Shown: positions 42,565 to 54,200 of the stretch, in pieces
Layout: each line of letters begins with the position of its first letter
Numbering within the stretch: the first letter of the stretch is position 1
Source: Athripsodes cinereus
Taxonomy: Eukaryota > Arthropoda > Insecta > Trichoptera > Leptoceridae
Direction of reading: 5' to 3'
Length of the DNA stretch: 64,000 bases
Assembly: GCA_947579605.1 (NCBI GenBank)
Contig: OX388309.1
Coordinates: forward strand, 16,624,713 to 16,688,712
Notes under the pieces: model-generated
What the model saw: the letters and a program-made list of their open reading frames with translations, nothing else
What the model was told of the DNA's origin: nothing
The model's database searches: none
Translations under genes and position numbers: made by a program

Positions 42565-44000
42565 ACTGATTTATTTTTATTTATTTTATTTAAACAAAAT
42601 ATACGGCAATTGCCTCTATGAGTATACAAATAAACTTTAAAATATCACTCAATCATTCAACACATGTACAAAAATATAAAAACAAACAAAACAACTATAC
42701 CTACAGCAGTTCAAGTCAAAAAATAAAAATGAAAATTTAAATACAAATACAATAAATTCATTAAAAGAAACATTCATAAACCATATACCCAAATCAATTA
42801 TATTCAATCATACATCCAATCATCATAAAAACAAAATAAAAAGAGGAAAGCCATAGCTGAGACACAACAAATCATTTATACAATATTCAGTCACCGGCCA
42901 AACACAATGTATCAATTCAAAAATCCATCCATTAAATTATACACACATACATACATACATACAACTTATACAAATTTTAGTCGCAAAATCAAAAAAAATA
43001 AAATTAAAAATACAATTACTATAATCTGATTCAAAAACAAATCCACAAAAAAATACATACATAAAAATATAATATACTTTAAATATAACAATGTAATCAA
43101 TAATCACTAGTCAAGATATTGAAAAAAATTAAAAATAATAATTTTATAACTGCACACAAATACATGAACATGGGAAAATCCACTAGGTCTGATTTGAAAG
43201 AAGCGATTCTATTACTTTAAACTTATATTCTAACAGAGATGTGCCAAATACGTCTACAACATCCGCATATTTGTTTCCAAGACGCTGCAATCTGTTGACA
43301 GACGAGTTAAAATCATAAGAAGTGCTGGAACTATTTCAATCAAAAGGTAAACCCTGTCGAGTAGCCCTTATGGGAACGTGAAAATTTAACTTCAACAATA
43401 ATATATCTGGACAGTCAAGATTCCCGTGAATTATTTTATGTAACAAAATCAAATAACAAGGTAGGTACTCTTCTCTCAGTCAGCCCCAACAAACTCAAAT
43501 GGTTCAATATTGAACTGTAACACATCTCCTCCATAGGGATACCCAATATATAATTTATATGTCTAAGAAATCTATGCTCCACCCTGCTCAAATTAGTTTT
43601 ATGAATCTCAAAACAAGGACTTCAAACAGATGAGTTGTATTCCAAAATACTGCGTATGAGAGATATATAGAGAATTTTCAGAGTAAATATGTCAGAGAAT
43701 GGTCTACAAGTTCGGATAACAAACCCCAACATCCTCATGGCTCTACCACATATGGAATTAATGTGATTAACAAAACTCAGTCTACAGTCCAGTATAACAC
43801 CCAGGTCTCTAATCTCATCAACTTTCTGCAACTTTAAATCATCTATTGAATATTCAAATTTAATGGGATGCTTTATGCGGTAAAAATGCATTACCTGACA
43901 TTTTTTAGAGTTCAGGACTAATTTATTGACTGTGCACCACTCACTTAACCTATTGAGATTATATTGTAAAACATGACAACCATCAATAGTACCTACTCAC
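42565..44000 (-). pseudogene. Jockey/CR1-like LINE 3' half, antisense (LINE-D)
   Basis: The minus strand encodes KYSI-type post-RT blocks: HPIKFEYSIDDLKLQKVDEI, RDLGVILDCRLSFVNHINS, MRMLGFVIR and LYISLIRSILEYNSSV (43891-43622). These are followed by a decayed C-terminus and a long AT-rich 3' UTR to an AAAT tail at 42565-42590. The RT active site is absent. Confidence 0.7.
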
Positions 44001-44377
44001 TGCTGATTTGAAGATTACCTCCGAAACTAAGGCGTATTTTTGGACCTTGGCAAAAATAACTATAAAGAGAGGATCAAAAAACGCCACCATCGTTCAACCA
44101 AGTGTATAGCTCTAAAAGAAGATAAAGTTGAAAAATAAATGACATCCGATCGAAAAAAGTAACTCTTTGTTTTATTTTTACCTGACTTATCAATCCGCCC
44201 TCGTACCTATACTTAATTACAATAACATTCACAAATACAGTATAGCCCGGCAATGCGAAAAACCCTCCTAAACAAAGTTTCTCAACCGATCGAGCTGACA
44301 AATTTTCTACCGAGAAATCTAAATTATGTATATTTTAATTCTCAGAGATTTTGTGGACGCTGTACAACTTCTTTGAA

Positions 44378-44704
44378 CTAATCTAATGGTGTGTACATTA
44401 TCGATGATGACGGATGATTTCTTCGACGGACCTTAATGGAGTAGGTATGCATTTCAAGAGCGCGGGGAAGTGTGAATGAAGATATTATAATATATGTCTT
44501 TAGTTTGCTCCTGAACGTTGCTATGGGCTGATTCTTCTGAAGGTCCTTGAAAAATCGATTCTGAATGTTCATGAGATTTGGAATTCCGTGAACAAGATAG
44601 GTACTATCGATTCGGGCTCTGAGAATCGAGACACCACTGAACGGTAGAATATTGGTGTTGACTATATGATCGAAAGATGTTGCCAGCCAGGTGTCGCAAC
44701 CCAT
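44378..44704 (-). pseudogene. Possible LINE C-terminal remnant
   Basis: The minus-strand frame contains RFFKDLQKNQPIATFRSKLK followed by TY. This recalls the FK-SRLKTHLF end of the LINE C-terminus, but the rest is unrecognisable. Confidence 0.3.
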
Positions 44705-44756
44705 AAGAATTCTTTTTTAGCTTGGTTTTAGCTTAAGACGTTTCGTAGCTAATCTG

Positions 44757-44914
44757 GGCCCGTAGTCAAAACACATTTTTAGCGTTACTTTGTCGTTCGA
44801 ATATAGACGACGTTGCGAGATAGTGTCAATTTTCACAGCTATTTATGCATTTTAGCGAAAATTGAAACAAAAAACATAACGCTAAAATGTGTTTTGCCTA
44901 GGCCTACTGTATTT
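44757..44914. mobile_element. Foldback MITE FB2, copy 2
   Basis: The arms carry AGTCAAAACACATTTTTAGC and the complement of GTTTTGCCTAGGCCTACTG. It is shorter and more diverged than copy 1. Confidence 0.6.
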
Positions 44915-44935
44915 CACTATTTACAGTGATAATAA

Positions 44936-45300
44936 TAATAAACTTTATTGCACAATAAGAAGCATAGGTACATAATTAATAAGTTATAAAACAATGTGAT
45001 ACAAATAAATCATATTGTGCAATGGGCGAGTTTATCGCAGAAGCGATATCTTCCAACTAACCCATCAATATAATAAATAAAATTAAAATATATACATACA
45101 TATATAAATATTAATATAAAAATACACACACAATAAGATTTAAAAGATACATATTGTACATAGTTAAAAAAAAATACAACAGGAAGAACCGGTGATAATT
45201 ACCAACAGAACACACATGAAGGGGAAGGGTTGACGCAAAAAAAGGGGAGGGGGAGTAGAGCTGCTCAACGTGAATGAAAACAAATCGACACACGAAAAAA
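44936..45300 (-). repeat. LINE 3' end, antisense
   Basis: AATAATAATAATAAACTTTA is followed by TTGCACAATAAG and GCGAGTTTATCGCAGAAGC. The complement reads as a LINE 3' UTR related to 14120-14180. No coding part was seen. Confidence 0.5.
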
Positions 45301-45450
45301 GGTGAAAAAAGGTGAACAGAAAAGCTTACACAGTCACAGCTTATCTACTTATATCATCCAAAAACTAAACGATTAGTTGGTAGTGTAGTGATGGTATACA
45401 TTATAGATATTGTTAGTTTTCTTCTGGGATCGTATTGGCCTTCAGCTGTA

Positions 45451-46161
45451 TCAGGCATCCCAACACAACAGACGATTACGGTGTAATATTAGGTGGAACG
45501 CCTAAAGAATACCTAAAGTAGCATTCACATTGCTTCACTTTGGATGATCATCCAGAGTGTCAGGGTCAAACCTGTTCATCGAAAGTGAACACGTCTGTTC
45601 ACATTTGTTCATCCTATGCTTTCACTGCCATGTCTACATTCTCACTCATGTTGTATGTAGTTGGACGTATTTTCGTATAAAAATAATTAAACAAATTCAA
45701 AAATGAAAAATTACACTTAAAATAAATTAATATAGCTCTCGACTGCATAATAATTTTTTACATGATTCTGACATTCAATACAAATTCATAGAGAATAAAA
45801 CAAATTATAAAATGAAACTTGTTTATGGTCGTTTCAGTGAAAGGTCCTTTCATCGAAATTATGACGAGTGGTAATCTCTTTCCTCCGTTATCGCTAGTGA
45901 TCACTATTGATGAAACGCCTGTTCACACTTGTTCATCTTGGAGGATCATCCGGAGTGATCACTGAAAGTGAACGTATGTGAACGACCCTTAATAATCAAT
46001 AAAACTGCCAGTGTCGATTTTGTTATTATTTTGTCTTCTGACTTTCTTTTATTTCTCTTATGGCATAACATCCTATAAGGATGATTTGCGCAATCTGACT
46101 GTTTGCCCCACAAGCAAAAGCAAATCCATAGACAAGACCACTGACCTTTAATGGTCTATTA
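45451..46161 (-). mobile_element. MITE-P copy C, split by MITE-H
   Basis: Reverse-complement halves at 45451-45516 and 45990-46161 surround MITE-H copy 2. The end at 45451 is truncated. The other end is CCTTTAATGGTCTAT. Confidence 0.75.
45517..45989 (+). mobile_element. MITE-H copy 2
   Basis: AGTAGCATTCAC to GAACGACCCT, with TAA on both sides (45514-45516 and 45990-45992). It is inserted into MITE-P copy C. Confidence 0.8.
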
Positions 46162-46629
46162 TAACGTAGTGCTTTGAAAGAAATTAAATTTCACGTTACT
46201 TTGATAAGATAATGTAGCATTCACATTGCTTCACTTTGGATGATCATCCAGAGTGTCAGGGTCAAACCTGTTAATCGAAAGTGAACACGTCTGTTCACAC
46301 TTGTTCATCCTATGCTTTCACTGCCGTGTCAACACTCACGGTCATGTTGTATGTAGTTTGACGTATTACTCGTGCCATGTCGACACTCTCACTCATGTTG
46401 TATGTAGTTTGACGTATTTTCGTATAAAAATAATTATACAAATTTAAAAATGAAAAATAACACATGAAATAAATTAATATAGCTCTCATCTGCATAATAA
46501 TTTTGTACATGATTCTGACATTCAATACAAATTCATAGAGAATAAAACAAATAACTAAATAATAACTTGTTTATGGTCGTTTCAGTTCATCAAAAATTAT
46601 GACGAGTGGTAATCTCTTTCCTCCGTCAT

Positions 46630-47863
46630 CAGTGTGACCAGATTTGGTAGTTTCCTACTTTTTTGGTAGTTTTTGAGGCATTGGCAAAAATGTTTAGTAG
46701 TTTTTTTTTCTTTGGTAGTTTTTAGTAGTTTTTGGTAGTTTTTTAGTAGTTTTTGGTAGTTTTTTGGTAGTTTTTGTATTCAGTCGGTAATTGGTAGATA
46801 AATTATCGGGTACTTGGGAAAATACCCGATACTTATTGATTCAAAAATAATTGTCGGTACAAGTAACGAGTACATTTTAGAAAAAGGTACTGCGTGAAAA
46901 TATTGTTGAAGAAAACCGAGGAGTTTTTGAAATACTTCAAATTCCTATACCATTTTGAAAATTCGGCGACGGGGGGGTAGAAATCTTCGTGAAAAGAAAA
47001 GTATCCGATATTGATCATCGTCGGTACAAATACCGGGTACATTTTAGAAAAAGGTACTGCTTGAAAATATTGTTGAAGAAAACCGAGGAGTTTTTGAAAT
47101 ACTTCAAATTCCTATACCATTTTGAAAATTCGGCGACGGGGGGGTAGATCTCCGTGAAAAGAAAAGTATCCGATATTGATCATCGTCGGTACAAATACCG
47201 GGTACATTTTAGAAAAAGGTACTGCTTGAAAATATTGTTGAAGAAAACCGAGGAGTTTTTGAAATACTTCAAATTCCTATACCATTTTGAAAATTCGGCG
47301 ACGGGGGGGTAGAAATCTTCGTGAAAAGAAAAGTATCCGATATTGATCATCGTCGGTACAAATACTGGGTACATTTTAGAAAAAGGTACTGCTTGAAAAT
47401 ATTGTTGAAGAAAACCGAGGAGTTTTTGAAATACTTCAAATTCCTATACCATTTTGAAAATTCGGCGACGGGGGGGTAGAAATCTTCGTGAAAAGAAAAG
47501 TATCCGATATTGATCATCGTCGGTACAAATACCGGGTACATTTTAGAAAAAGGTACTGCTTGAAAATATTGTTGAAGAAAACCGAGGAGTTTTTGAAATA
47601 CTTCAAATTCCTATACCATTTTGAAAATTCGGCGACGGGGGGGTAGAAATCTTCGTGAAAAGAAAAGTATCCGATATTGATCATCGTCGGTACAAATACC
47701 CAGTACATTTTAGAAAAAGGTACTGCAAGAAAATATTGTTTAAGAAAACCGAGGAGTTCTTGAAATACTTCAAATTCCTATACCATTTTAAGAATTTAGT
47801 AGTTTTTGGTAGTTTTTGACTTCGCCATTTAGTAGTTTTTGAAAATAAAATCTGGTCACACTG
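46630..47863. mobile_element. hAT-C element carrying a 167-bp satellite
   Basis: The terminal repeats CAGTGTGACCAGATTT and AAATCTGGTCACACTG are perfect over 16 bp. The flanks share CCGTCAT (46623-46629 and 47864-47870), a 7- to 8-bp duplication as in hAT elements. TTTTTGGTAGT runs lie inside both ends. The middle is a 167-bp tandem array. It has no transposase. Confidence 0.82.
46838..47790. repeat. 167-bp satellite array inside hAT-C
   Basis: The motif ATTTTAGAAAAAGGTACTGC recurs at 46874, 47041, 47206, 47373, 47540 and 47707, spaced 167, 165, 167, 167 and 167 bp. The inner units are nearly identical and the outer ones diverged. An open antisense frame per unit is an effect of the repeat and is not evidence of a gene. 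Confidence 0.92.
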
Positions 47864-47969
47864 CCGTCATCGCTAGTGATCACTATTGATGAAACGCCCG
47901 TTCACACCTGTTCATCTTGGAGGATCATCCGGAGTGATCACTGAAAGTGAACAAATGTGAACAACCCAT

Positions 47970-48218
47970 TAAGTATCAAATCATAGATTTGTATACTTCT
48001 TAGTCTATGGTTTCAGTCCAAAATTCGGCGATCAGCGATTGTTTTATGTTTTAGCCGTATTAGTTTGTGATAGGCATTTCGATGCCGTTTTAAGTATATT
48101 GACAAAAAAAATATGGATTTGTCTTATGTATCGATCTAAAACTATCTCGAAATTATATTTTTAACATTGGCTAGATCCTACCCCAGTTTCAATTTTGACG
48201 TTTCTTAACCAGGAAATA
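47970..48218 (+). other. Oga promoter and 5' UTR region, presumed
   Basis: Non-repetitive sequence lies between MITE-H copy 3 and the Oga start codon. No TATA box was recognised. The promoter must lie here or further upstream across the transposons. Confidence 0.35.
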
Positions 48219-48288
48219 ATGGCAGATAGCTGTGAAGCTGGTTCAGGGGATGCAAAGAAATGCAATTTTATATGTGGCGTAGTCGAAG
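48219..48288 (+). CDS. Oga: Oga exon 1
   Basis: It encodes [14 protein letters not shown] and the first barrel strand ICGVVEG. Donor GTAGTG; the exon ends after one base of Gly. Confidence 0.85.
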
Positions 48289-51200
48289 GTAGTGTATTGG
48301 CAGAATATTCACAAAGTTCGCATAGGCAACTTATCAATTTGCCAAGTGTGTGCCATTATCACATCCCTTTGGCTTCACAAATCAATGAGAATATCTGTCT
48401 TGATTCATTTTCTGAATTGTTATTGTTCAGAAGTTGGGTATTGAAAGCTAATACACATAATTCTAGCAATATGTACAACATCTGCAGATGTAGGACCACA
48501 GTAACCTTCTAACTTTTATTTGTCAATATATTTTATTTGAAGGTTTTAGATGCAAAGGCACATCTGTCCTGGAACATTGAAACTGAGAAAGCAGCGCATT
48601 TCTGTTTCTATCTATAATATTTTAAATTATGTTTTCAATATCAATGTTTGTTTGTGTCATAAATTTTATTGCTTAGTTAAAAAAAACAAGTATACTTTAA
48701 AAAATACTAATAAATTTTAGATCCAAGGGTTTTTGCATCTCAACATTATGGGTCCAAGTAGGTTTGCATCTCACTTAACCCGTATATGCTTCGTAATATG
48801 ACACCTGCAAACATTCGCGGGCGACTCTTGTTTTCCACACTCAAATTATGGATAGCCTCTCTTTTGTCGTCATTATTTACCAACAAAATAATAGTTTTAA
48901 AAATTAATAATCAAATTTTTACAAAGAAAAATCAATAATCTACATACTGATATAAGTATTATGTCATATCTCGCATTCTATGATTCGTAAAAAAATTAAC
49001 AAAACAGCAGTTTGATAATTGATGACTGGTGTACAATATACTTACATGTAGTAGTGACTGGTGTATTGTCTCTACAACATATGTGGTAGTAAGAATATCC
49101 AATACATTGGAACACTGCATTGAAACAGTACCTATTTGTATATAGATAGATATACTTTGAAATTAATAATTACACAAACAAATTACAGTAAGGCGTCTAA
49201 ATATGATCCATGAAACAATAAAAAATATAATTATATTCATATTAATTGAGTAGTGTAATTTTTATATAATTATTACCGTTTAAATGTGAGGAAGGTAATA
49301 TTATTGCGAACATTATTCCTCTGATTTCATTAATATTGCTTATTTTTTCCATAGGCGTATATTAACTTGTGGACCATTGTAAAAATTAAAAAAATCATAT
49401 CATAATTTTAAAATGATATCACGATAGCAGATAATGAAATTGACATCAAGTTACAGTACGAACTGTTTGGAGATATGCCATAGCCGCAGTGTCGACGCAT
49501 GATTCATGAACTAATAACGGTGGCGCTGCCGTCGCAAGGAGGGAAATTTAAATTGACAATTTCGTTTACCGAGGTGACATCTCAATAAAAAGGGTTTTTT
49601 AATAAAACTGCTAAACACATCTCAAAATTAATTACATATACTTGTGCAATAATATTTTATACGCCAATGTCTAGTACATTCTTGGAGTTATGTTACATAA
49701 TACAACCATAATACTCATGTAAATGTTGAAAATGACTATACTCAGCTACCCCAGATTTGTCATTCACGTACTGTGTGACTATAGTCAGCTCCCGCATATT
49801 GAAAGTTAAATCAAATGATGGTTGGTTAGGTACAATGTTTTGATATTGTTTACTAACTGAGCAATCTGCCTCATTAGAAAATTTCAAACAAGTTCAGTGG
49901 TACCTCCACATAGTTTAATTTGCTCGGCAACCTTGCTCATATTTCAAATTATCTGTATCTCAAAGCAAATTTTCCCATTAAAATTAATTGAACTACCATT
50001 AATCTGTTCCAGCCCCCAAAATGTCACCCCAGTTATTTTTGTTATGTGTTTTTGAATAAGAAAAATGTGTTTATAAATGACAAATGTTGTACAAAAACAT
50101 GATAAAAGAGTTGATATTTTCAACCGACGGTACTTGGTGGAAATTCATGTTGAATTAATTAAAATAAAACACTTATTAGTAGTATATCCACGGTGACTTT
50201 TTATTGGACGCGAGCCGGCTTTCAAGAGCTTCCGCTCTCATGTGAACTTTTCGCCAGCCTGATGATGAGAGCGGAAGCTCTTGAAAGCCGGCTCGCGTCC
50301 AATAAAAAGTCACCGTGGATATACTACTAATAAGTGTTTTATTTTAATTAATGATAAAAGAGAATGTAAAAAAAGTAAACTAGATTTATAAAGTGTTACT
50401 TTCACTTAATTTTCGTCACTGCTTTTCTCTTCACTGGTCTTTGCCTTTTTCACCACACTTTTCTCTCTTTCATCTGTAGGCCATTTAAAAACAAACATGT
50501 CCAAGGAGGTTTGTTTCATCCTCCCTTTCAGAATGTTCCGGTATTGAGTTACGCAAGTGTCATTAAGTAGCTTGTATCTCAAATTTTGCTCGTATTTCAA
50601 CACAAAAAATCACTTATTTGACGGCTTGTATTTCAAAAAACTCATATGTTGGAGCACTCGTATGTCAAGGTACCACTGTATTTGTAAATGGTTCAAATGT
50701 ATTGAAGCGTTTTTGCGTAATCAGTTTTTTCCTAAGATAGAGATGGATTTTCATCACATTGATTAAACTACATTGAAGCCAATGGAAATAGAAACATATC
50801 AATATTCAATGTTAAATATTTGTGAAAATGTGCCTGTATATCCTAAGCCCTCACTTTACTTAAGATGAATACCTCTCTTATTTTCAGGATTCTATGGCCG
50901 GCCATGGACTACAGAACAGAGAAAGGATCTTTTCCAAAAGTAAATATATGAAAATTTTCAGAAAAGTGTGACAGATAATGCCATTAGTTGCTTTGAAAAT
51001 GAGTTTTCATTGGTCAATGATTTTGTGTTTTATCCAATTTTAGAATGAAACAATGGGGAATGGATTCATATGTGTACGCCCCAAAAGATGATTACAAACA
51101 TAGAGCCTACTGGAGGGAGCTATATACAGTGGAAGAAGCAGAACATCTCACAGGGTTAATCAATGCTGCAAAATCAAAGGGTGTAGACTTCTATTATGCT

Positions 51201-54200
51201 CTGTCACCAGGACTAGATATTACATACAGTAACCAAAAGGAAATTTCAACTCTCAAGAGAAAATTAGAACAAGTCAGTCTTTTACATTTACTAGACTTAA
51301 CACCTTATTACATTTAAGTGTCGGTTGTCATTTTTATAACAAAGTTTATTTCTATTAATATGCAATATACTGATAGTCAATTCAATGGTACTACACTGTT
51401 TTATGAAAATTATGGCTGTCACTATGAAAAAAAAATGTAATTTGCCAGCAGAGACCAAGAAATCAAAGAAAAAATGGCAAGTGTATACTGCATAATTTTC
51501 ACTAAGTCAAATTCTTATAACTGCTTTCTACTGTGACACAATATACTGGATGAGTACATATATTTTAGTGAAGATGTTTTCGCGGATATTTAAAGTTGAA
51601 ATTTACAGATCATGCAAAGAAAAGGCTGCCATTTGGTTGATAAACAGCTCTTAAAAATTGACATATAGAAGATAATCTAACCGTATATCAACTATGGAAC
51701 ACATAAGCGTGCACATGGACCCATACTCAAAGAACCTCTATCTTCTAATTACACGATAAAAGCAATAAACTGTAGCAGCACTTTATTGTCTAATTGGACC
51801 TTAACCTACAGCAATAGCCAAAATTTATCACCTGCCACTTTGCAAAACAATAATAAATATTCTTAGAAACAGTTTCTCATAACGGAGTCCCCATAAAAAG
51901 AAGTAAACGGACACCAAATAAAGTAAATAAATAATGTTGGTATTGTTCACAATATTTTGTTTACCCAAAGTCGTGATTTAGTGTGTGACATTCAGAGGTT
52001 TAACAAGTGTCTGTTGTTTTAAGTCAGAATAGCACAAACTGGGATATGATTTTCTTGTTACATCTGAGGAAGCAAATACCTACCGTTATTGTATTTGATA
52101 GTTGATTGTTGTCTTCTATTAAATGAGTCAATTCGCCCTCTCAATGCCTTATTCCCAAGATGATGACTGGTCGGAAATTTTGAAAAACAGCAATTTACAG
52201 TGCGCAAGATGATCTGAAAGTTTCATCTTTAATATATATATATGTAAGTGTGTGTGTAAAACATAGTTTTTGCAGAAGTATTTGTAATTTAACCCTCAAT
52301 GCACAAACTTTGATCAATTACAAGAGTAAAATAGATAATTATAAAAACGTGTATAATTGTGAATCATTTTTTTTTTATTTTGAACCAAAAATATGATTGA
52401 CATGTACACTTCTTAGTAAGTAAAATCCAGTCTCCGACATCCAATTGTTAAACACGTGTATATATTTAACGGTATTATATTATTTCAGTAAAAACGTATG
52501 AATTTGTATTTTATACATATTAACATGGTACAGTGGTGCCTCACACAACGAACTTAATTCGTTCCAGGAGCAAGTTTGTTATGCGAAAAGTTCGTTATGT
52601 GAAACGCGTTTTCCCATAACAATACATGTTAAAAAAAATAATTCGTTCTGTAGCATAAAATATGCTAAGATGACATAAAAAAAGATAATATTTTTGTAAT
52701 TATTGTTATTTAGATTCATCTAACAAAAACATAATTTATTTAATTTTAAGACAGACTAAGTAGAGTCTAGCGAATCTTGCACATATTTATCCATTTTCTG
52801 CTTTTTGGCCGATGGTTTCGTGAAAAACCTGTCCAAAGTCGTTTGTTTTTCTCTTTTCTCCAACATCGTAAGTTAAGCGCAGTGACTAACGACTGCCTGC
52901 AGTGCCTGCGCGGGAGTATGCAATACATCGGCAGCGATCGTGGAAGCTCGGGCGACTTCGTTGTGTGAAGCGAAGTTCGTTGTATGAATCGTGAAATGAA
53001 CGAACAGGAAGTTCGTTGTGTGCAGCGTTCGCTGTGCGAGGCGTTCTTTATGCGAGGCACCACTGTATGTGTATTTTTCAGGTATCACAATTTGGCTGCA
53101 CGGCATTTGCATTACTATTTGATGACATTGAACCTGAGATGAGTGAAGCAGATAAAGAAATATTCCAAAGTTTTGCTCATGCACAGGTAAAGTTGTAATG
53201 TCATGTAATTTTCTGTTTGAATTTTTTTAAAAACCTAAATATACTTATTATGCGTGTCTGTATTGTAATGCAAACTTGTATTGTAATAGATGTCAAAATC
53301 TGTTCAGTGGATATATTATACCTGAAAAACTTTTATGACTATTTTTAAATTAAACTATTCAAAATGCACAATGACTGTAAACTAGAGATGGAACGAATAG
53401 TACATTTGACCGAATACTCAATATTATGCAAGATCATGTGCCAAATAACCAAATATTTGAAAAAACAATGGTGAAAGTATGCAGTACTCCCGACCGTGCA
53501 TCTTCGTGTAGGTACATCATAGACACATGTACTAGACTTGCAGCTCGGTACATTTTTGCAAAAAAATTGTGTTATAACATTAATTATAAATAATATTATT
53601 ATGTTGTTTCACTCCATATCAAATAAAATTAATTAATTAGATATTTGATGATTGATTAAATTATGCATCTGCAGCTGGCAATAAAATAGCAACAATCTAC
53701 AAGCTATTAGTTCCTTCCAGTTTTACATTTAAACTGTTGGGCAGAACACCGAATAACAGACTAAATATTGAGTAATTGGCCGAATAGTAAAAATGTTGCC
53801 GAATAGACAGAATTCTGAATAGTTGCCTAATATTTGTTGCACCTCTACTGTAAACTATTGTTTGGTGTAAACATTATTTTTTTTTTAGGTTTCAGTAACA
53901 AATGATGTACATCAACATTTAGGAGGTTCCATAGTTAGATTTTTATTTTGTCCTACTCAGTATTGCGGCACCAGAGCAGTGCCAACGGTTGCCAGCTCCG
54001 AGTATCTCACAACTCTAGGAAATAAACTTTCTAAGGATATTGATATTATGTGGACAGGTATAAATAAATTGAAGAAAAATATTTTCTAATAAAACCATTT
54101 TAATACAATGTGGCTAACTGTATTCAAAATAATTATCTATTATTGTTTCAGGATCCAAAGTTATTTCAAAAACGTTAACAACAACTTGTATCGAAGAAAT

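Larger units (their letters stand above)
46213..47969 (+). mobile_element. MITE-H copy 3, split by hAT-C
   Basis: The left part is 46213-46629 and the right part 47864-47969, flanked by TAA on both sides. The two halves rejoin at CCGTCAT when hAT-C is removed, matching copies 1 and 2. Confidence 0.8.
49895..50678 (-). mobile_element. Pogo/Tigger-like element (pogo-1) in Oga intron 1
   Basis: The terminal repeats are CAGTGGTACCT and AGGTACCACTG. TA flanks the right side and TT the left, so the TA target duplication is only half preserved. The interior holds a transposase C-terminal remnant on the minus strand and a nested Penelope-type hairpin at 50111-50350. Confidence 0.7.

Noticed and set aside
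46838..47790. Regular repeats that might be taken for a CRISPR array or a repeat-protein gene
   Set aside because: The units are contiguous 167-bp copies without spacers, within a eukaryotic hAT element. The antisense open frames simply follow the repeat period.
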